Source of the DNA: Haematobia irritans
Taxonomy: Eukaryota > Arthropoda > Insecta > Diptera > Muscidae
Reading direction: 5' to 3'
Assembly (NCBI RefSeq): GCF_050003625.1
Contig: NC_134398.1
Coordinates: 81,252,003 to 81,316,002 of the forward strand
DNA: 64,000 bases
Positions 45,887-58,055 of this stretch are shown here, piece by piece; the first letter of the stretch is position 1, and every line of letters begins with the position of its first letter. Position numbers and translations under genes: made by a program. The notes below the pieces were generated by a model that saw nothing but the letters and a program-made list of their open reading frames with translations, ran no database searches and was not told where the DNA came from.

Positions 45887-47862
45887 TATTCTTTTCTGAA
45901 AATGAAAATGTTATGCTTTCATTTTCTCTCTTGTTTTACAATTAATTATTATTGGAGCTTTATGGACAAGGAAGGTTAAGGATCTTGACCATTGAAAAGA
46001 AATCGCCAGATACAAATCTATACACGCCTCACTGTACATGTTTCCGTTCGGGCAAATGAACTTTTACACAGCCTTTAGTACGAGTATAGATGTGGCTGGG
46101 ATGGATAACTCAATTTTGGGTCCAAAATGCTAATTTCTAATGGAGAATACATATAGGAGTTATCCTCTTACCAATTGAATCATCTCTACTCCCACTGTGC
46201 ATCATTTCTTCATATAATTACAAATCCCTTAATCTTATATGTATTTCGTTTTGTTACTGCTGTAATGCAACAACACGAAATTTATTTTTAGAAGCTATTG
46301 CTGAATTCCCTGATTAGTGAACAATCGAACAATGCTTGTGTTCGTTCAGTCAACGGCAATTTGTGACAACCCAATAAACACGAACGTTTGAAAAATGCTA
46401 AATTTCAACAATTTTTCAAACATTTTTTCAAAGGATTAGTGTAATATTCAAGTTGAGAAATTGTTGAGAAAGCCGCGTTCTCAACAAAAAACAGAGACAA
46501 TTGTAATCCTAAAATTGAAATGCATAATACACTACAATACCAATAATTAAACATATCAACAAATAAGAAAAAAAAAAAAACAAAACTTAACCATTATTTG
46601 TAAACACTTTTGCATTGATAATTCGATTTCCCTCCTGCTGGTGTCAAAAAACAGCATTAAATTTTATTAATATGCGGGCAATTTGAAATTAGGAACGTAC
46701 TAGAAGAATTCACAAAATATCCATTTTAAACTGATAATAGGATATAAATTAAACTAACGATGTGATGCACATTTTCATCCAGAAGTTGCTGTTGTTTTTA
46801 ACAATTTTAATTGGTTGCACTTTGAAACTCTCAGGAATCTTTTTCTTGTCGATAAGCCATTCATTTTTCATTGGTCAGCATCTTAATATTTGCAAGAATG
46901 TAGCATCCAAAGATTTTAGTTTTCTGCAAAGAGATTTAAATTTAGTGACTTCTCTAAAATGTTGATTTAATTTTTCATATTGACTTACCAATTATTATAA
47001 ACTATCTGAAGCAGTTCCAGTTAATTGTCCACCATTTTTTCACCGGTCAGTTTTTTAATGTTTTCAAGAACGTAGAATCCATAATTTTAGTTTTCTGCAA
47101 AGATATATACATTTAGTGACTTCTTTAAAGTTTTATTTCATTTTTTATTTTCACTTACCTATTATTTTAAACTATTTGGGGGAAATTCAGTTATTTGTCT
47201 AAAATTTTCAAACTTTTTTATTTCTTCCAATTGACCACGAACTTCGTTGCACAAATAAGTCCTGAAAAACCACATGGTTTCCGTAGTTAAACTAACGCTA
47301 AATTTAACTTATTTTTATTAGAAAACAATTTATTTGCTTGTAGTTAAATTTTATTATTTTTATCGAAATTTTCCACAGCTTAATGAAATCTTACTTTTTT
47401 TAAGTATATTTCAAAAATTTTTTGTACTAAACGTGGGTATAAAGTTCAATGACCGCACATGTAAGTTCAATATGAACTAAAAAAAAAAAATGAACTACTG
47501 TATGGTTAAAATGGTCATGATTTGGCGCCAATGATTTTCTTCTTTACTTTTAGTTTATTTGTTTTTTTTTTAAAGGGGATGTAATTTCATCAACTGCAGT
47601 TAAAAAGTTCAACAGGGAATTAAAATTTCCTGGTTTTAACAAACCTTTGGGGAAATCTCAAAATGTGGAGTAAAATTTAGTTCAATTTTCGTGCGGGGTA
47701 GTTCATTCTTCCTATAAAACAGTTCACTTTTTTTCGGTGTGCATTCTCGGTAGTGTTTTGTCAAAGTTTTCTCATATTATCTTCACACCTTTTCAAAGAT
47801 TTCGTCAACATTTTGGCAAATTGGAAGTAATTCGCAAACAATTTGAATATGTATTGAAGATG
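45887..47862. other. Gr39a/Mondo intron, mostly unrecognised
   Basis: This contains a diverged ~190-bp direct duplication (about 46830-46990 and 47025-47190, sharing TTTAGTTTTCTGCAAAGA and TTTAGTGACTTCT), and a stretch near 47285-47370 resembling 16899-16975 (GTAGTTAAACTAACGCTAAAT). A GTTCACTTTTTTTCGGTGTG end near 47720 indicates a remnant of the 35357-type element. No gene. Confidence 0.45.
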
Positions 47863-48534
47863 CACTAAAAAAAATATTGACCTAATATAGAAGATTATGC
47901 AACTTAAATTTTAGGACTCGAAATTTACGCAATGATAAGTTCTTTATAATAATGACATTTTAATTAAAAGAAAGTTTATAATCCTTGCTTCAACTTTTTT
48001 TTCATTAAATTTAGGACACAAATCTTGAAATTTTGCGTCCCTCTGTTGAAGTTATAGATCTTTGAAATAAGGCAAATGTTCCTTAAAATAAAGAAAAACA
48101 TTTTTAATTTAAAGAAATCGTCTTTAACTCAACTGACATATTGAATTTTTAAATTTAAGATAAAAACGCTTCAAATATAGGCTAAGACTTATTTTAAGGA
48201 TTTGCTTCTTTGGTTTAAAGTTTTTTTTTTAGCATTAAGGAAACCGTTTTTACTTTGAAGTACTTGGCATAATTTGGATTTTGAAACTGAAATTTGTTTG
48301 TACATGAATACTTTTGTTAATATATCGCAAACAGAGAATAAAAATTCGATGATTGAGATCTGTATCCAATTTCAATTTTATCGATCCTAGATTTAAAGCC
48401 ATGGAGGTCCGTAAAAAATGACTTTATTTTAAAGAAGCCGCATCTTTTGCTCGGAATCAATACCAAAATCCTTAAAGAAAGGTCAAAATCTTTGGATCCA
48501 AGTAAACTTTTTTTTTTTGAGTGTACTAAAGTTG
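47863..48534. mobile_element. TIR-like element, copy 2 of dispersed repeat
   Basis: It starts GCACTAAAAAAAATATTGAC and ends TTTTTTTTTTGAGTGTAC, a short inverted terminus. The interior right half matches 44340-44595. Confidence 0.55.
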
Positions 48535-49045
48535 GATTTTAACTCCCTTTTTTATAAGGCAAATGGTGGTTGAAATCTAGTCGATTTTGAAAGTGTAATG
48601 GGAATGAGGTATAATAAAACATTTATTTAAAACATAATATGGTAATGTCATTAATTTAAAACACAATTATTATGAAATATTCATGAAGAATATTCCTTAA
48701 CTTTTTGAGTTTTTTTAAGTAAATGTTCAATTATATGAATAATTATACCTAATGATACCATCATTTATTCTATTTTATTAAGTCATGTTGAGAATAACAA
48801 AGTATTTATTATTGTCATTACAAGTTATTCATTATAAATCAACGCAATGTAATGTAATGTAATGCAATGTGTAATGACAGCTTTACTCCTGGTAATGAGA
48901 AGTGGTTACCTTGTTTCCGCTGGGTTAATTGCAGTCGAACTTCTCTATGACGAATTCCAAAGGGAATGTATATCTATTTAGTTATACAGAATATTCGTTA
49001 TATTTAGCACCTGTGATGTCGCAATGGAAAGAATAGTCTATCAGC
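48535..49045. other. Gr39a/Mondo intron, nothing recognised
   Basis: AT-rich, with a short ATGTA-type pentanucleotide run near 48845-48870. Confidence 0.4.
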
Positions 49046-49048
49046 CTG

Positions 49049-50095
49049 CCAGTCAGCGTTGCCAGAATTGTTTCATCAAAAACCGCTGGTTTTGGTATTG
49101 ATTCAGCGTCAAATTTGAATTTATTCGTTTTTTCAGCTCTTTCTTCATGAGCTATCAAAGTGCTTTAACAACGTGCTAACGACAATTCAAATTTCCAAAT
49201 TTAGACTCGACTTCAAGTAGAAATTATTCTATGTATCAAGTAAAATACGTAATTAAAATAAAGTTTTGAAAAACATCTTCTATTTTTGAAAGCTTTTTTG
49301 GTTTGTGTTCAAGATACAAAAACTCCACAAATTTAAAGACGATTTCATTAATTTTAAGAATTTTTCAGAATTGACCCTAGCCTAACAATATGTTCTTTCA
49401 TGTAAAGATACCCATTTTTAAGTTGAATCACTTAACTATAAGGACACTGACTAAAAGCCTTTGTCGATTTTTGGACAAGGAAAACAGTTTATATAAGAGA
49501 AATTCATAAATGCTATTATAAGCAAAACTCGCGTTCGTGTTTTAAGGATATGAAATCTTTGGCTTCACGACAATATTTTTGCAGTTTTATCAGTTTACAA
49601 AGCAATTCACATCTACTATTTGAACTTAGTAATAACATAATAAGTTTAGAATATTATAATAACATAAAAAGCAGGCTATAAACGAGTCAAATGCTAATAT
49701 TCCTAATAATTTACTGACAGTTTATCTAAGGAATTTGTATGGTAATAGTAGATATAAAGTTTACGTTAACTTTTATGAATATGAGGAAAAAACGTTACAA
49801 CAAGGTGTATTTGCTGCAAAAATGTCCTGCATAATGGCGGGAATCATTATTAATGTGTCAATTGAGCTTTGAAATATGTGGAAACCCTTATTCTGGCAGT
49901 AAGGCTTAGATAAAAACGCCGTTTTATCCATATTTCAATAGAAACATGTCGAAAATAAAAAAGATAATAATAGCTAAAACGGCCATGAAAAAAGCCAGAA
50001 AAAAGCTAAAAGCTAAATACATTTTTTCCCGCTGAACGACTTCAAAAAAAGCCAAATCTAGCGGGAAAATAGCTAAATTGGCAACGTTGCTGCCA
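49049..50095. mobile_element. Element with CAGCGTTGCCA-type ends
   Basis: The left CAGTCAGCGTTGCCAGAATT and right end (inverse CAGCAACGTTGCCAATTTAG) form an imperfect inverted repeat. The interior (49130-49600) contains the dispersed repeat also seen at 53990-54960. A hAT-like nature is possible from the CAG start, but no duplication is clear. Confidence 0.4.
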
Positions 50096-50470
50096 CTATA
50101 CCTAATCATAATTGTTACTTGTTATGTTTTTTTTTGTAATAAAAACATAAAAATAGAATACAAACTCACTTTGATTTTTTGTTTCTCAAATTTTTATGAG
50201 ACTTGATGGTGAAAACACTTTAAATGAATGTGGATGTTGGACTAATAGTCATCAGAGCGTTGTATAAGGCATACAATTCATCGACCTTATTTTTATTTTT
50301 TATCGAGGAATACCAAATCATAGTATAAAGAAGTTTGTTTTAACTTTTCCTCTTGGTAATAGTATTTTTTACTTTCTTTATAGTTTCATTAATTGTAGTT
50401 AAAAGATGGTTTAATAAGTCAGCTTTTCGATTCTTCAGTACTCAAAGTTCGACTTTCGGAAACATTTGAC

Positions 50471-50910
50471 AAAGTCAATTAGTCTTGTGTGGTTCCGGAA
50501 CGAACTAGTTCCAATGAACGGTTCACTAAAAGGAACGATTGTCACTAGTTCCATCTCTTTCATTCTCATCGTTCCTTTTGTCATTTAGTTTATGTTCAAC
50601 TTCTTCTTCTTTAGTTACTTCTTTAAATTTTCCATTCATTATTTTTTCTTCCTATATTTCTATAAACTATTTTGAGTAATTTTAGTCAATTTTTAATATT
50701 TTTTTGTATCTTTCATTTGACCACGAATTTCGTTGCACAAAGTAAACAATGTCATCTCTGCCTTTAGTAGATGACAGTGATGACAAATATAAAAAAGCTG
50801 GAACGAAAAGGAACGATGGAACAATTTGAAGGAACTAGTTCCTTTGTACAAAAGGAACGACGAGTCCGAATCACTATGGTGAACGATTTTGCCCAAGACT
50901 AAAGTCAACA
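50471..50910. mobile_element. TIR element of ~420 bp around GGAACTAGTTCC palindromes
   Basis: The ends AGTCTTGTGTGGTTCCGG and AGTCTTGGGCAAAATCG (inverse) sit just inside AAAGTCAA on both sides (two extra bases on the left). Subterminal GGAACTAGTTCC and TTCCTTTTGT words are inverted between the two halves. An 8-bp duplication would suggest hAT-like. Confidence 0.55.
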
Positions 50911-51235
50911 GACTTTGAAATATAGTACTTGTTTTCCCAATTGAAAAGCCGGTTAACGGAGCTGTAAAATCCGGGATTCGGAGTGGATCAAAATTGCAAT
51001 TATTTGGCTATCCTGTCTCGGTTTATGTAATTGAAACTTGGTAACCGGTGTCGGTTTTGGACCCTATTGCATCGCAATAGTTTTCGCTATTTGTTATATG
51101 GAGTCTATAATATAATAAAAGTGGACCCAAAATACAGTGTTCATTTAATTGCTTCGTTCGTTATAGAGAATTTCAACTCTATACACGGAAAAAATTAATA
51201 TTTAAAAATTGAGGCTCAAAACCACAAATCGGAAA
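50911..51235. other. Gr39a/Mondo intron, nothing recognised
   Basis: No repeat, coding or regulatory signal that I can name. Confidence 0.4.
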
Positions 51236-51500
51236 GTCGGTATCTATTGGGGATATATCAAAATCTGGACCGATATAGCCCATCTTCGAACTTGGCCTGC
51301 TTGCAGATAAAATACGTGTTTGTTTTCTGTAGCGTGATTACAACATACATCGTTATATCGTCTTAGAATTTCACCCTGACCACTTTATGTAGTTGGAAAT
51401 CGCTTATTCAATGTATTGCAAACGGAATGACAAACTTATTATACACCCATCATTATTCAATGGTGGCGGATATAGTAAAACAATTCAATTTACAGATTTT
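51236..51500 (-). mobile_element. DINE-1-like fragment, reverse orientation (subfamily 2)
   Basis: The reverse complement begins with CACCATTGAATAATGATGGG and GTATAATAAGTTTGTCATTC and continues to GATGGGCTATATCGG, as at 9930-10200. Confidence 0.65.
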
Positions 51501-51822
51501 TATACCCCGCGGACTTGTATGCGGGGATAAAAGTAAAGCCGCCAAATCATGACCATATTAACTAAGCCTTAATTTATTCTTACTATTTTTCGAAATTTAA
51601 TGAACAGTTTCTTTTGCTTTAGTTTACACTGAGATTATTACGGTTATTTTCGATAGAATAAGAAAACAAAATAGTTTTTTGTAATAAATGAACATACGTT
51701 TTACGATGGACATTTCTCCATGTATGGGTCGACTTCACAACGTTGGTAAAATTTGAATGTGGATTTACGAATAGGAAAAAATTCTAGCGTTGGACTTACA
51801 CGACTAAAATTTGAAATATTAC

Positions 51823-52743
51823 CTGTTCTTCGATATTACAAGTCAGCAGTGCAACGAATATCACCAACCACGGCACATTCCAATAAAGGGTAACGAGTAA
51901 ATTCGTTACAAAAGCCATGGTGGAGTCAAATTTGTGCTTTAATGTAACCGATATGAGATAAAAAGGGCCTGATGGTGCAGAGAAGACAATAAATGCCACA
52001 ATGAATATAAGTAACAGACCAAGTCGATTGCTTATCTTTTGCTGGCATATATCCAATAGACTTTTCTGCTGTAACAGAAGCCACCTCAAATGATTATGTT
52101 TATTCTTTTTGGATTCACATTCAGTTAAGATTTTGCATACTTCGCTGTTGACATGTCTCAGACAACAATTGAGAATCTTCGTCATGGCCACATATAGATT
52201 GATGACAATACCACACATTACAAACACCAGATTATACATCACCTGGTAACATGTCCAAGCACCCATATTCAATTGGGTGTACTCGAAAGCTTTGTAGTTA
52301 TTCCACACTTCTGTGACACATAGAAGAGCGTATAGGATATAGCAGTGCCTTAGATTCCAGCCATGACAATGGTGCACGGAGTGTCTATCCTGATACCTTA
52401 GAATCGATTCGATGATTCGAATGTGTCGCAACTGCTATATGAAGAAATGGAGATAGATAATAGATACCATGCAGCAGCCCAAGGCGAAATTGATATTCAT
52501 GTAAATATTGCCAGTGGAGTTGTATGCTCTGATGTTAAAATCGTCCCGGTAAATTAGCCAATAGATTAGTAGAGATCCGCATAGTGTTTGAGCAAAGGAC
52601 ACTATGGCCACTAAACGAAATTTATCATTTCTAGTTCTGTGGAAGTAACCCTCTCTGCACCCATTATTATCGTACTGACCACAGACTAGGCCCAAAGTAT
52701 TTAAAGTCCACAAGAATGGTTTCAAATCTAAATCACCAAACAT
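51823..52743 (-). pseudogene. Gr39a: Gustatory receptor first exon B with one in-frame TAG
   Basis: 307 codons from ATG 52743 (MFGDLDLKPFLWTLNTLGLV) to donor GAACAG|gtaata, phase 0. Codon 103 is TAG (52437-52435). Everything after it stays in frame for 204 codons, with transmembrane-like stretches and the conserved ending CNIEEQ. There is no frameshift and no other stop. Upstream codons contain no other ATG before a stop. With the 80 shared codons the product would be 387 residues. The bases after TAG are CAGTTG, one base from the CARYYA readthrough context. Options are a recent pseudogene, a segregating null allele, a sequencing error, or readthrough as reported for some fly chemoreceptor pseudo-pseudogenes. 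Called pseudogene for caution. Confidence 0.75.
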
Positions 52744-52984
52744 ATTCCGTGCTACCAATAATATAGAACATGAATAACGAAGAAAATATCTAGACTGGTC
52801 AATAAACAACGATACTAATTAATTAACAAATTGGTTGTGGTAGCTTCATTTATTTATATCATTGATTTGGTGGGGGGAATGATTAGGAAAATTTACTAAG
52901 TGCGGGAGTGTTGTGTTCATCATACCAATAGCCATAATTTATATTTTAATAGACCAGAAAATATTGTAACACTGAATAGATTTT

Positions 52985-53168
52985 TTGTATATCGAACGAA
53001 AGCTTTCTTTCGTATTCCAAACGAAAGAAAATTGTGTTTTGTTCCCCTATTTCGAAAGGCAAATCACTTCATATTTTGTTGTCGAGCAATAAACGAAGTT
53101 CATTCGAATTCGAGTGACTGCCTTTCTTTCGAATGGGGTTTCGTTCGATATACAGGAACAGGGCATTA
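52985..53168. mobile_element. Harbinger-like MITE, truncated copy
   Basis: Left part missing and interior deleted. The right end GATATACAGGAACAGGGCA followed by TTA matches the 336-bp copies at 9097 and 54350. It lies 240 bp upstream of the exon B start. Confidence 0.7.
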
Positions 53169-53325
53169 ATATTTTACTGATTGAGATTAATAATTACTAT
53201 AGATATTTGGTAAGAAAACTTTAGCTAATTATCCCCCCATGGTCCGATAATCGCAATCAAAACATTCTAAATTGGCTATTTTATCTAAACCACATAAACT
53301 TTAAATGGAAAAATTGAACTGATAC

Positions 53326-53870
53326 GCAGCAAAAAAAAAGTTGGAAGTGCTCACAACAAAAATTGAAGTTCATTCGGAATCATTGCTTTGAAAGTACATC
53401 CAAAAATGCTCTTCTAGAAATGGACTTAATTTCCACCTGATAAGAAGTTATTTTGAGGTGATATAAAAAAAATCATTTATTTTACACAATTGTACCAATA
53501 AAATCCAAATTTTCGGAATTTGACTGTACATAAACACAAAATAAAATAATAGAAATTTCCAAATTATATTTGAAATTTGCACCGAAATAGTTTTGGCAAA
53601 CTTTGAATTTGCGATAAAATATTTGAGATAGAAGTCGAAATAAAAATTTATTTTTGAACGTTTTTCCCTAATTTTTTAAATGAAATCCGAAATACTAAAA
53701 TAGCATCACATCTAAAAAATCGAAAATTATGCAGCGGATGCCTAAATAGATGACTTCCGCCCTATGACAAACCCATGTAAAATTCATTGCTTCTAACTCA
53801 ATTTTGCACCACTTCTGGATTCAAAAAGAACATTTTCGTTGCTTTCTTAGGCTCCGATTTTATTTGCTGG
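53326..53870. mobile_element. CAGCAAAA-ended TIR element, 545 bp
   Basis: It starts GCAGCAAAAAAAAAGTTGGA and ends TTTTATTTGCTGG. Interior words (AAAGAACATTTTCG, ACTTCTGGATTC, TTTTGCACCAC, CCTATGACA) are the inverse of the left part of the 26650-29021 element. Empty of other insertions. Confidence 0.65.
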
Positions 53871-53899
53871 AAATCTAACATCTCTTAGTATTGGATACA

Positions 53900-54975
53900 C
53901 TGAAAAAAACATGCCCTGTTCCAAAGATTTTGGTTTTACACTAACGATTTTGGTATTGATTCCGAGCCAAAGAAGCGGAGAATTGGAGTAAGGATACTTT
54001 TAAGACACAATTCTCTTTTAAATTTGAGTTTTGTGTACTTGTTTCTAGGAAACAAATTTTAATTTATTCGTTTTTCTAACTTTTGCTTTCATGTGCTATC
54101 AAAGTTATTTAAAAATGTGTTAAAGACAGCATAACATTTCAAATTCAGACTTGTCTTCAAGTATAGTTTCTACTTGAAGACAAGTCATGTTTCAAGGAAA
54201 AAAGTCGTTAAAATAAAGTTTTGAAAAACATGTTCTAATTTTGAACGAATTTTTGCGTTGTATTCAAGATGCAAAAAGTCAACAAATTTAAAGACAATTT
54301 CATTAATTCTGAAGAATATTTCTGAATTAATAATGTCAAGTTGACCTTATGCCCTGTTCCTGTATATCGAACGAAAACCAGTTCGAAAGAAAGTCAGTCA
54401 CTCGAATTCGAATGAATTTGGGTTTTTCTATTTTTGAAAGTTCGATTCGTTTGTATGAGAATACATTGATTATTAAAAATGAGTATTTTTAAATTTTTGG
54501 ACTGAGAATTCATTCAAATGTTAACAATGCTTTTACTTTTTTCTTGACACTTATTGTATATGTTCGTTTATTACTCGACAACAAAATATGAAGTGACTTG
54601 CCTTTCGAAATAAAAGAACAAAAATCAATTTTCTTTCGTTTGGAATACGAAAGAAAGCTTTCGTTCGATATACAGGAACAGGCCATTAGTCAAAAAAAAA
54701 TTTCTTTCATTTTGAAGTGGAATAATTTATTAATAAGGACAAGACGACTTCATTGAAAAGTTCATCAACTTTTGGGCAAGGAAAAAACTTTATAACAGAG
54801 AAATGCGTCTTCCATCCTAAGCAAAATTCGCATTTGTATTTTAAGGACATGAAATCTTTGGCCTCACGACAATGTTTTATGTTTTATGCTTTTTCCTTCA
54901 CCCGTATTGAAAAAAATATCATTCCATACTCCCGGGTCTATTGTTCTCATTAAAACTGATATTTTTTTATATTTT
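53900..54975. repeat. Dispersed repeat containing the intact MITE copy
   Basis: It matches 49090-49600 in order (CATGTGCTATCAAAG, TTAAAATAAAGTTTTGAAAA, AAATTTAAAGACAATTTCAT, AAGGACATGAAATCTTTGGC). In the 49-kb copy the MITE is absent at the corresponding point, which gives the empty site TTGACCTTAGTC. Confidence 0.7.
54347..54688. mobile_element. 336-bp PIF/Harbinger-like MITE, intact copy
   Basis: Body 54350-54685 between TTA duplications; ends TGCCCTGTTCCTGTATATCG and inverse TGGCCTGTTCCTGTATATCG. Same length as the 9097-9432 copy, in opposite orientation. Confidence 0.8.
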
Positions 54976-55269
54976 GTATCTTTTATGTAGTCCACTGCAG
55001 CATCAGGGTTAGGAAATCTGTAGTATTTACTGATGGTCCATCAAATTAGTTGTCGTTCTCGATTCATGTTCAGGTTTTAATTCATGCAAACTTTTAAAGA
55101 CTTTCTTTTTGGAGAAGAGGGATTCTTGTGGTTTATTCATCGTGGAATATGCATGAATATACATGCCTTGTGAATGTAATTTTCGGTGTGAATTCCCAAA
55201 TAAGAAAATTCGTTCAATGTTCCTGTTCAAATATGTACATTTTTAATCCTTCGCTACACGACCAGTTTC

Positions 55270-56292
55270 ACACAAAAAATAATTGCAAATAAATATTAAC
55301 AACTTTATTTGTATGTAAAATCTGCTGATGCTCAACAAATTTGTCTATTGAATATGAGACATTTGTTGTTGAAATGTGTTTGTAGATGCTTGACAGAGGA
55401 AATAATAGAAATATTCTGAATTTTCAACAAATTGTTTTGTTGGGAAATTAGTTGACTACTCTCGATATGAAAACAAAAACAAATATACAAGACTGGTTAC
55501 GCGCACATCGCTGAGAATATGTACGAATGCTAAAAGAAGTATGCGAAGAACACCGTTAGAACAAAATGAAGATGAGCATATGCACGTGTATAATAGCAAG
55601 CAAAGAGCTCACTCATCAGAGAATACAGAAAAGCATTTATAAATGTCTGTGAAAAATTTATATTTTTCAATTTGGTTAAATGTGTTTGTTGTATGAGATA
55701 ATTAATAAAACTCGAATTAATATCGGGATTAGAGTTATTACAATTCTAGTTAACTAGAATATATAACACTGGGCAAAAAGTTGTCAAAATGCTTGCTAGA
55801 CCCTGGACTACTCAAATTTAAAATCGTCATACATTTATAAAACTGAGTATAGGATTTTCGACCCAAAAATGTTACAGGTTCCCCGTCCAAAAATAACATT
55901 TTGGTCATATTCCTTCTCTGTGTGTACTTAACAAAATATCTCCAAAATTGTTCCGGCAATTTTGCAATTATTGTGCACCAATAAATGTTACAGGTCGTTG
56001 AACAAACCACATACAAATTTTTTCGTTCAAATTCAAAAATATTTGTTGAGGATTAAACGTAACGTTCAACAACAAATATTTTGTACTGTTGGATGCTCAA
56101 CAAATTACTTACAAATTATGTTATTGAGAACACAAATTATTTGTTGCCTTCTGATGGTAACGAATGCTAACAACTTTTTTGTAATAATGGTTATTAAAAG
56201 TACAAATTAGTTTGTTGCAGGAGAATTAACAATTTATTTATTGGTTTTCCAACAAAAGTTATTGGTTCTCAAACTTATTTTTATCTGTGTTC
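55270..56292. mobile_element. Possible TIR element rich in CAACAAAT words
   Basis: ACACAAAAAATAATTGCAAA at the left and AACACAGATAAAAATAAG (inverse of the right) are similar ends. Both halves contain TTGTTGAGC/GCTCAACAA and CAACAAATTT. A fragment of the 37411-type MITE is inside (about 55885-55926). Low certainty on borders. Confidence 0.4.
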
Positions 56293-56547
56293 AATTTTTC
56301 TAAATTTACCAACATATTCCACTGTTTGGAATATATCGTTAGATTACAGATCATATCTTGTATCTTTTTGTTTTTTTTTATTATTTGTAAACGTGATTTT
56401 GCGGAAATTTTATTCACGCACATTCAAGAACCATTTTTATTTTTCACTCTCTCTCTATTTCTTACCCGTGACATGTTTGTTTTAGTACCATTCACGTACG
56501 AGAGTTGCTTTGAAATTTGTTCACCACGTACGTGGCCACACGAACAC

Positions 56548-58012
56548 TTTTTATACCCACCACCATAGGATGGGGGGTATATTAACTTTGTCATTCCGTT
56601 TGTAACACATCGAAATATTGCTCTAAGACCCCATAAAGTATATATATTCTGGGTCGTGGTGAAATTCTGAGTCGATCTGAGCATGTCCGTCCGTCCGTCC
56701 GTCCGTCCGTCTGTTGAAATCACGCTAACTTCCGAACGAAACAAGCTATCGACTTGAAACTTGGCACAAGTAGTTGTTATTGATGTAGGTCGGATGGTAT
56801 TGCAAATGGGCCATATCGGTCCACTTTTACGTATAGCCCCCATATAAACGGACCCCAAAATTTGGCTTGCGAGGCCTCTAAGAGAAGCAAATTTCATCCG
56901 ATCCGGCTGAAATTTGGTATATGGTGTTAGTATATGGTCTCTAACAACCATGCAAAAATTGGTACACATCGGTCCATAATTATATATAGCCCCCATATAA
57001 ACCGATCCCCCGATTTGGCTTGCGAGGCCCCTAAGAGAAGCAAGTTTCATCCGATCCGGCTGAAATTCGGTACATGGTGTTAGTATATGGTCTCTAACAA
57101 CCATGCAAAAATTGGTCTACATCGGTCCATAATTATATATAGCCCCCATATAAACCGATCCCCCGATTTGGCTTGCGAGGCCCCTAAGAGAAGCAAATTT
57201 CATCCGATCCGGCGGAAATTTGGTACATGGTGTCAGTATATGGTCTCTAACAACCATGCAAAAATTGGTCCACATCGGTCCATAATTATATATAGCCCCC
57301 ATATAAACATATCCCCCGATTTGGCTTGCGAGGCCTCTAAGAGAAGCAAATTTCATCCGATCCGGCTGAAGTTTGGTACATGGTGTTAGTATATGGTCTC
57401 GAACAACCATGCAAAAATTGGTCCACATCGGTTCATAATTATATATAGCCCCTATATAAACCGATCCCCCGATTTGGCTTGCGAGGCCTCTAAGAGAAGC
57501 AAATTTCATCCGATCCGGCTGAAATTTGGTACGTGATGTTAGTATATGGTATCTAACAACCATGCAAAAATTGGTCCACATCGGTTCATAATTATATATA
57601 GCCCCCATATAAACCGATCACCAGATTTGACCTCCGGAACCTCTTGGAAGACCAAAATTCATCTGATTCAGTTGAAATTTGGTACGTGGTGTTAATATAT
57701 GGCCTCAAACTCCCATGCAAAAATTGGTCGATATCGGTCCATAATTATATATAGGCCCCAAATAAACCGGTCCCCAGATTTGACCTCCAGAGCCCCTTGG
57801 AAGAGCAAAATTCTTCCCATTCGGTTGAAATTTGGTACGTGATGTTAGTATATGGTATCCAACAACCATGCAGGAATAAGAAGTTTTAAGATACCACAAC
57901 CTAAGTAATTCGATTGTGGATGACAGTCTTTCGTATAAGTTTCTACGCAATCCATGGTGGTGGGTACATAAGATTCGGCCTGGCCGAACTTGCGGCCGTA
58001 TATACTTGTTTT
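56548..58012 (+). mobile_element. DINE-1-like element (subfamily 2) with ~153-bp units
   Basis: It starts TTATACCCACCACCATAGGA with TGTCATTCCGTTTGTAACAC, AAAGTATATATATTCTGGGT and (GTCC)n. About seven central units follow (landmark CCATGCAAAAATTGG at ~56949, 57101, 57253, 57407, 57560, 57712, 57864). It ends CCATGGTGGTGGGTACATAA...GGCCGTATATACTTG. The full plan of a DINE-1-like element. Confidence 0.75.
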
Positions 58013-58055
58013 CACTGTATCTGACTCCGCTTTACGAACGTGTAAAGAAGTACGT

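Noticed and set aside
46762..46965. Hydrophobic 67-residue frame resembling a secreted peptide
   Set aside because: Lies in a diverged ~190-bp direct repeat whose second copy has no open frame; no splice or family support.
49924..50109. Hydrophobic 61-residue minus-strand frame in the receptor intron, considered as an extra receptor exon
   Set aside because: No receptor motif and no matching splice sites; overlaps the right end of a TIR-like element.
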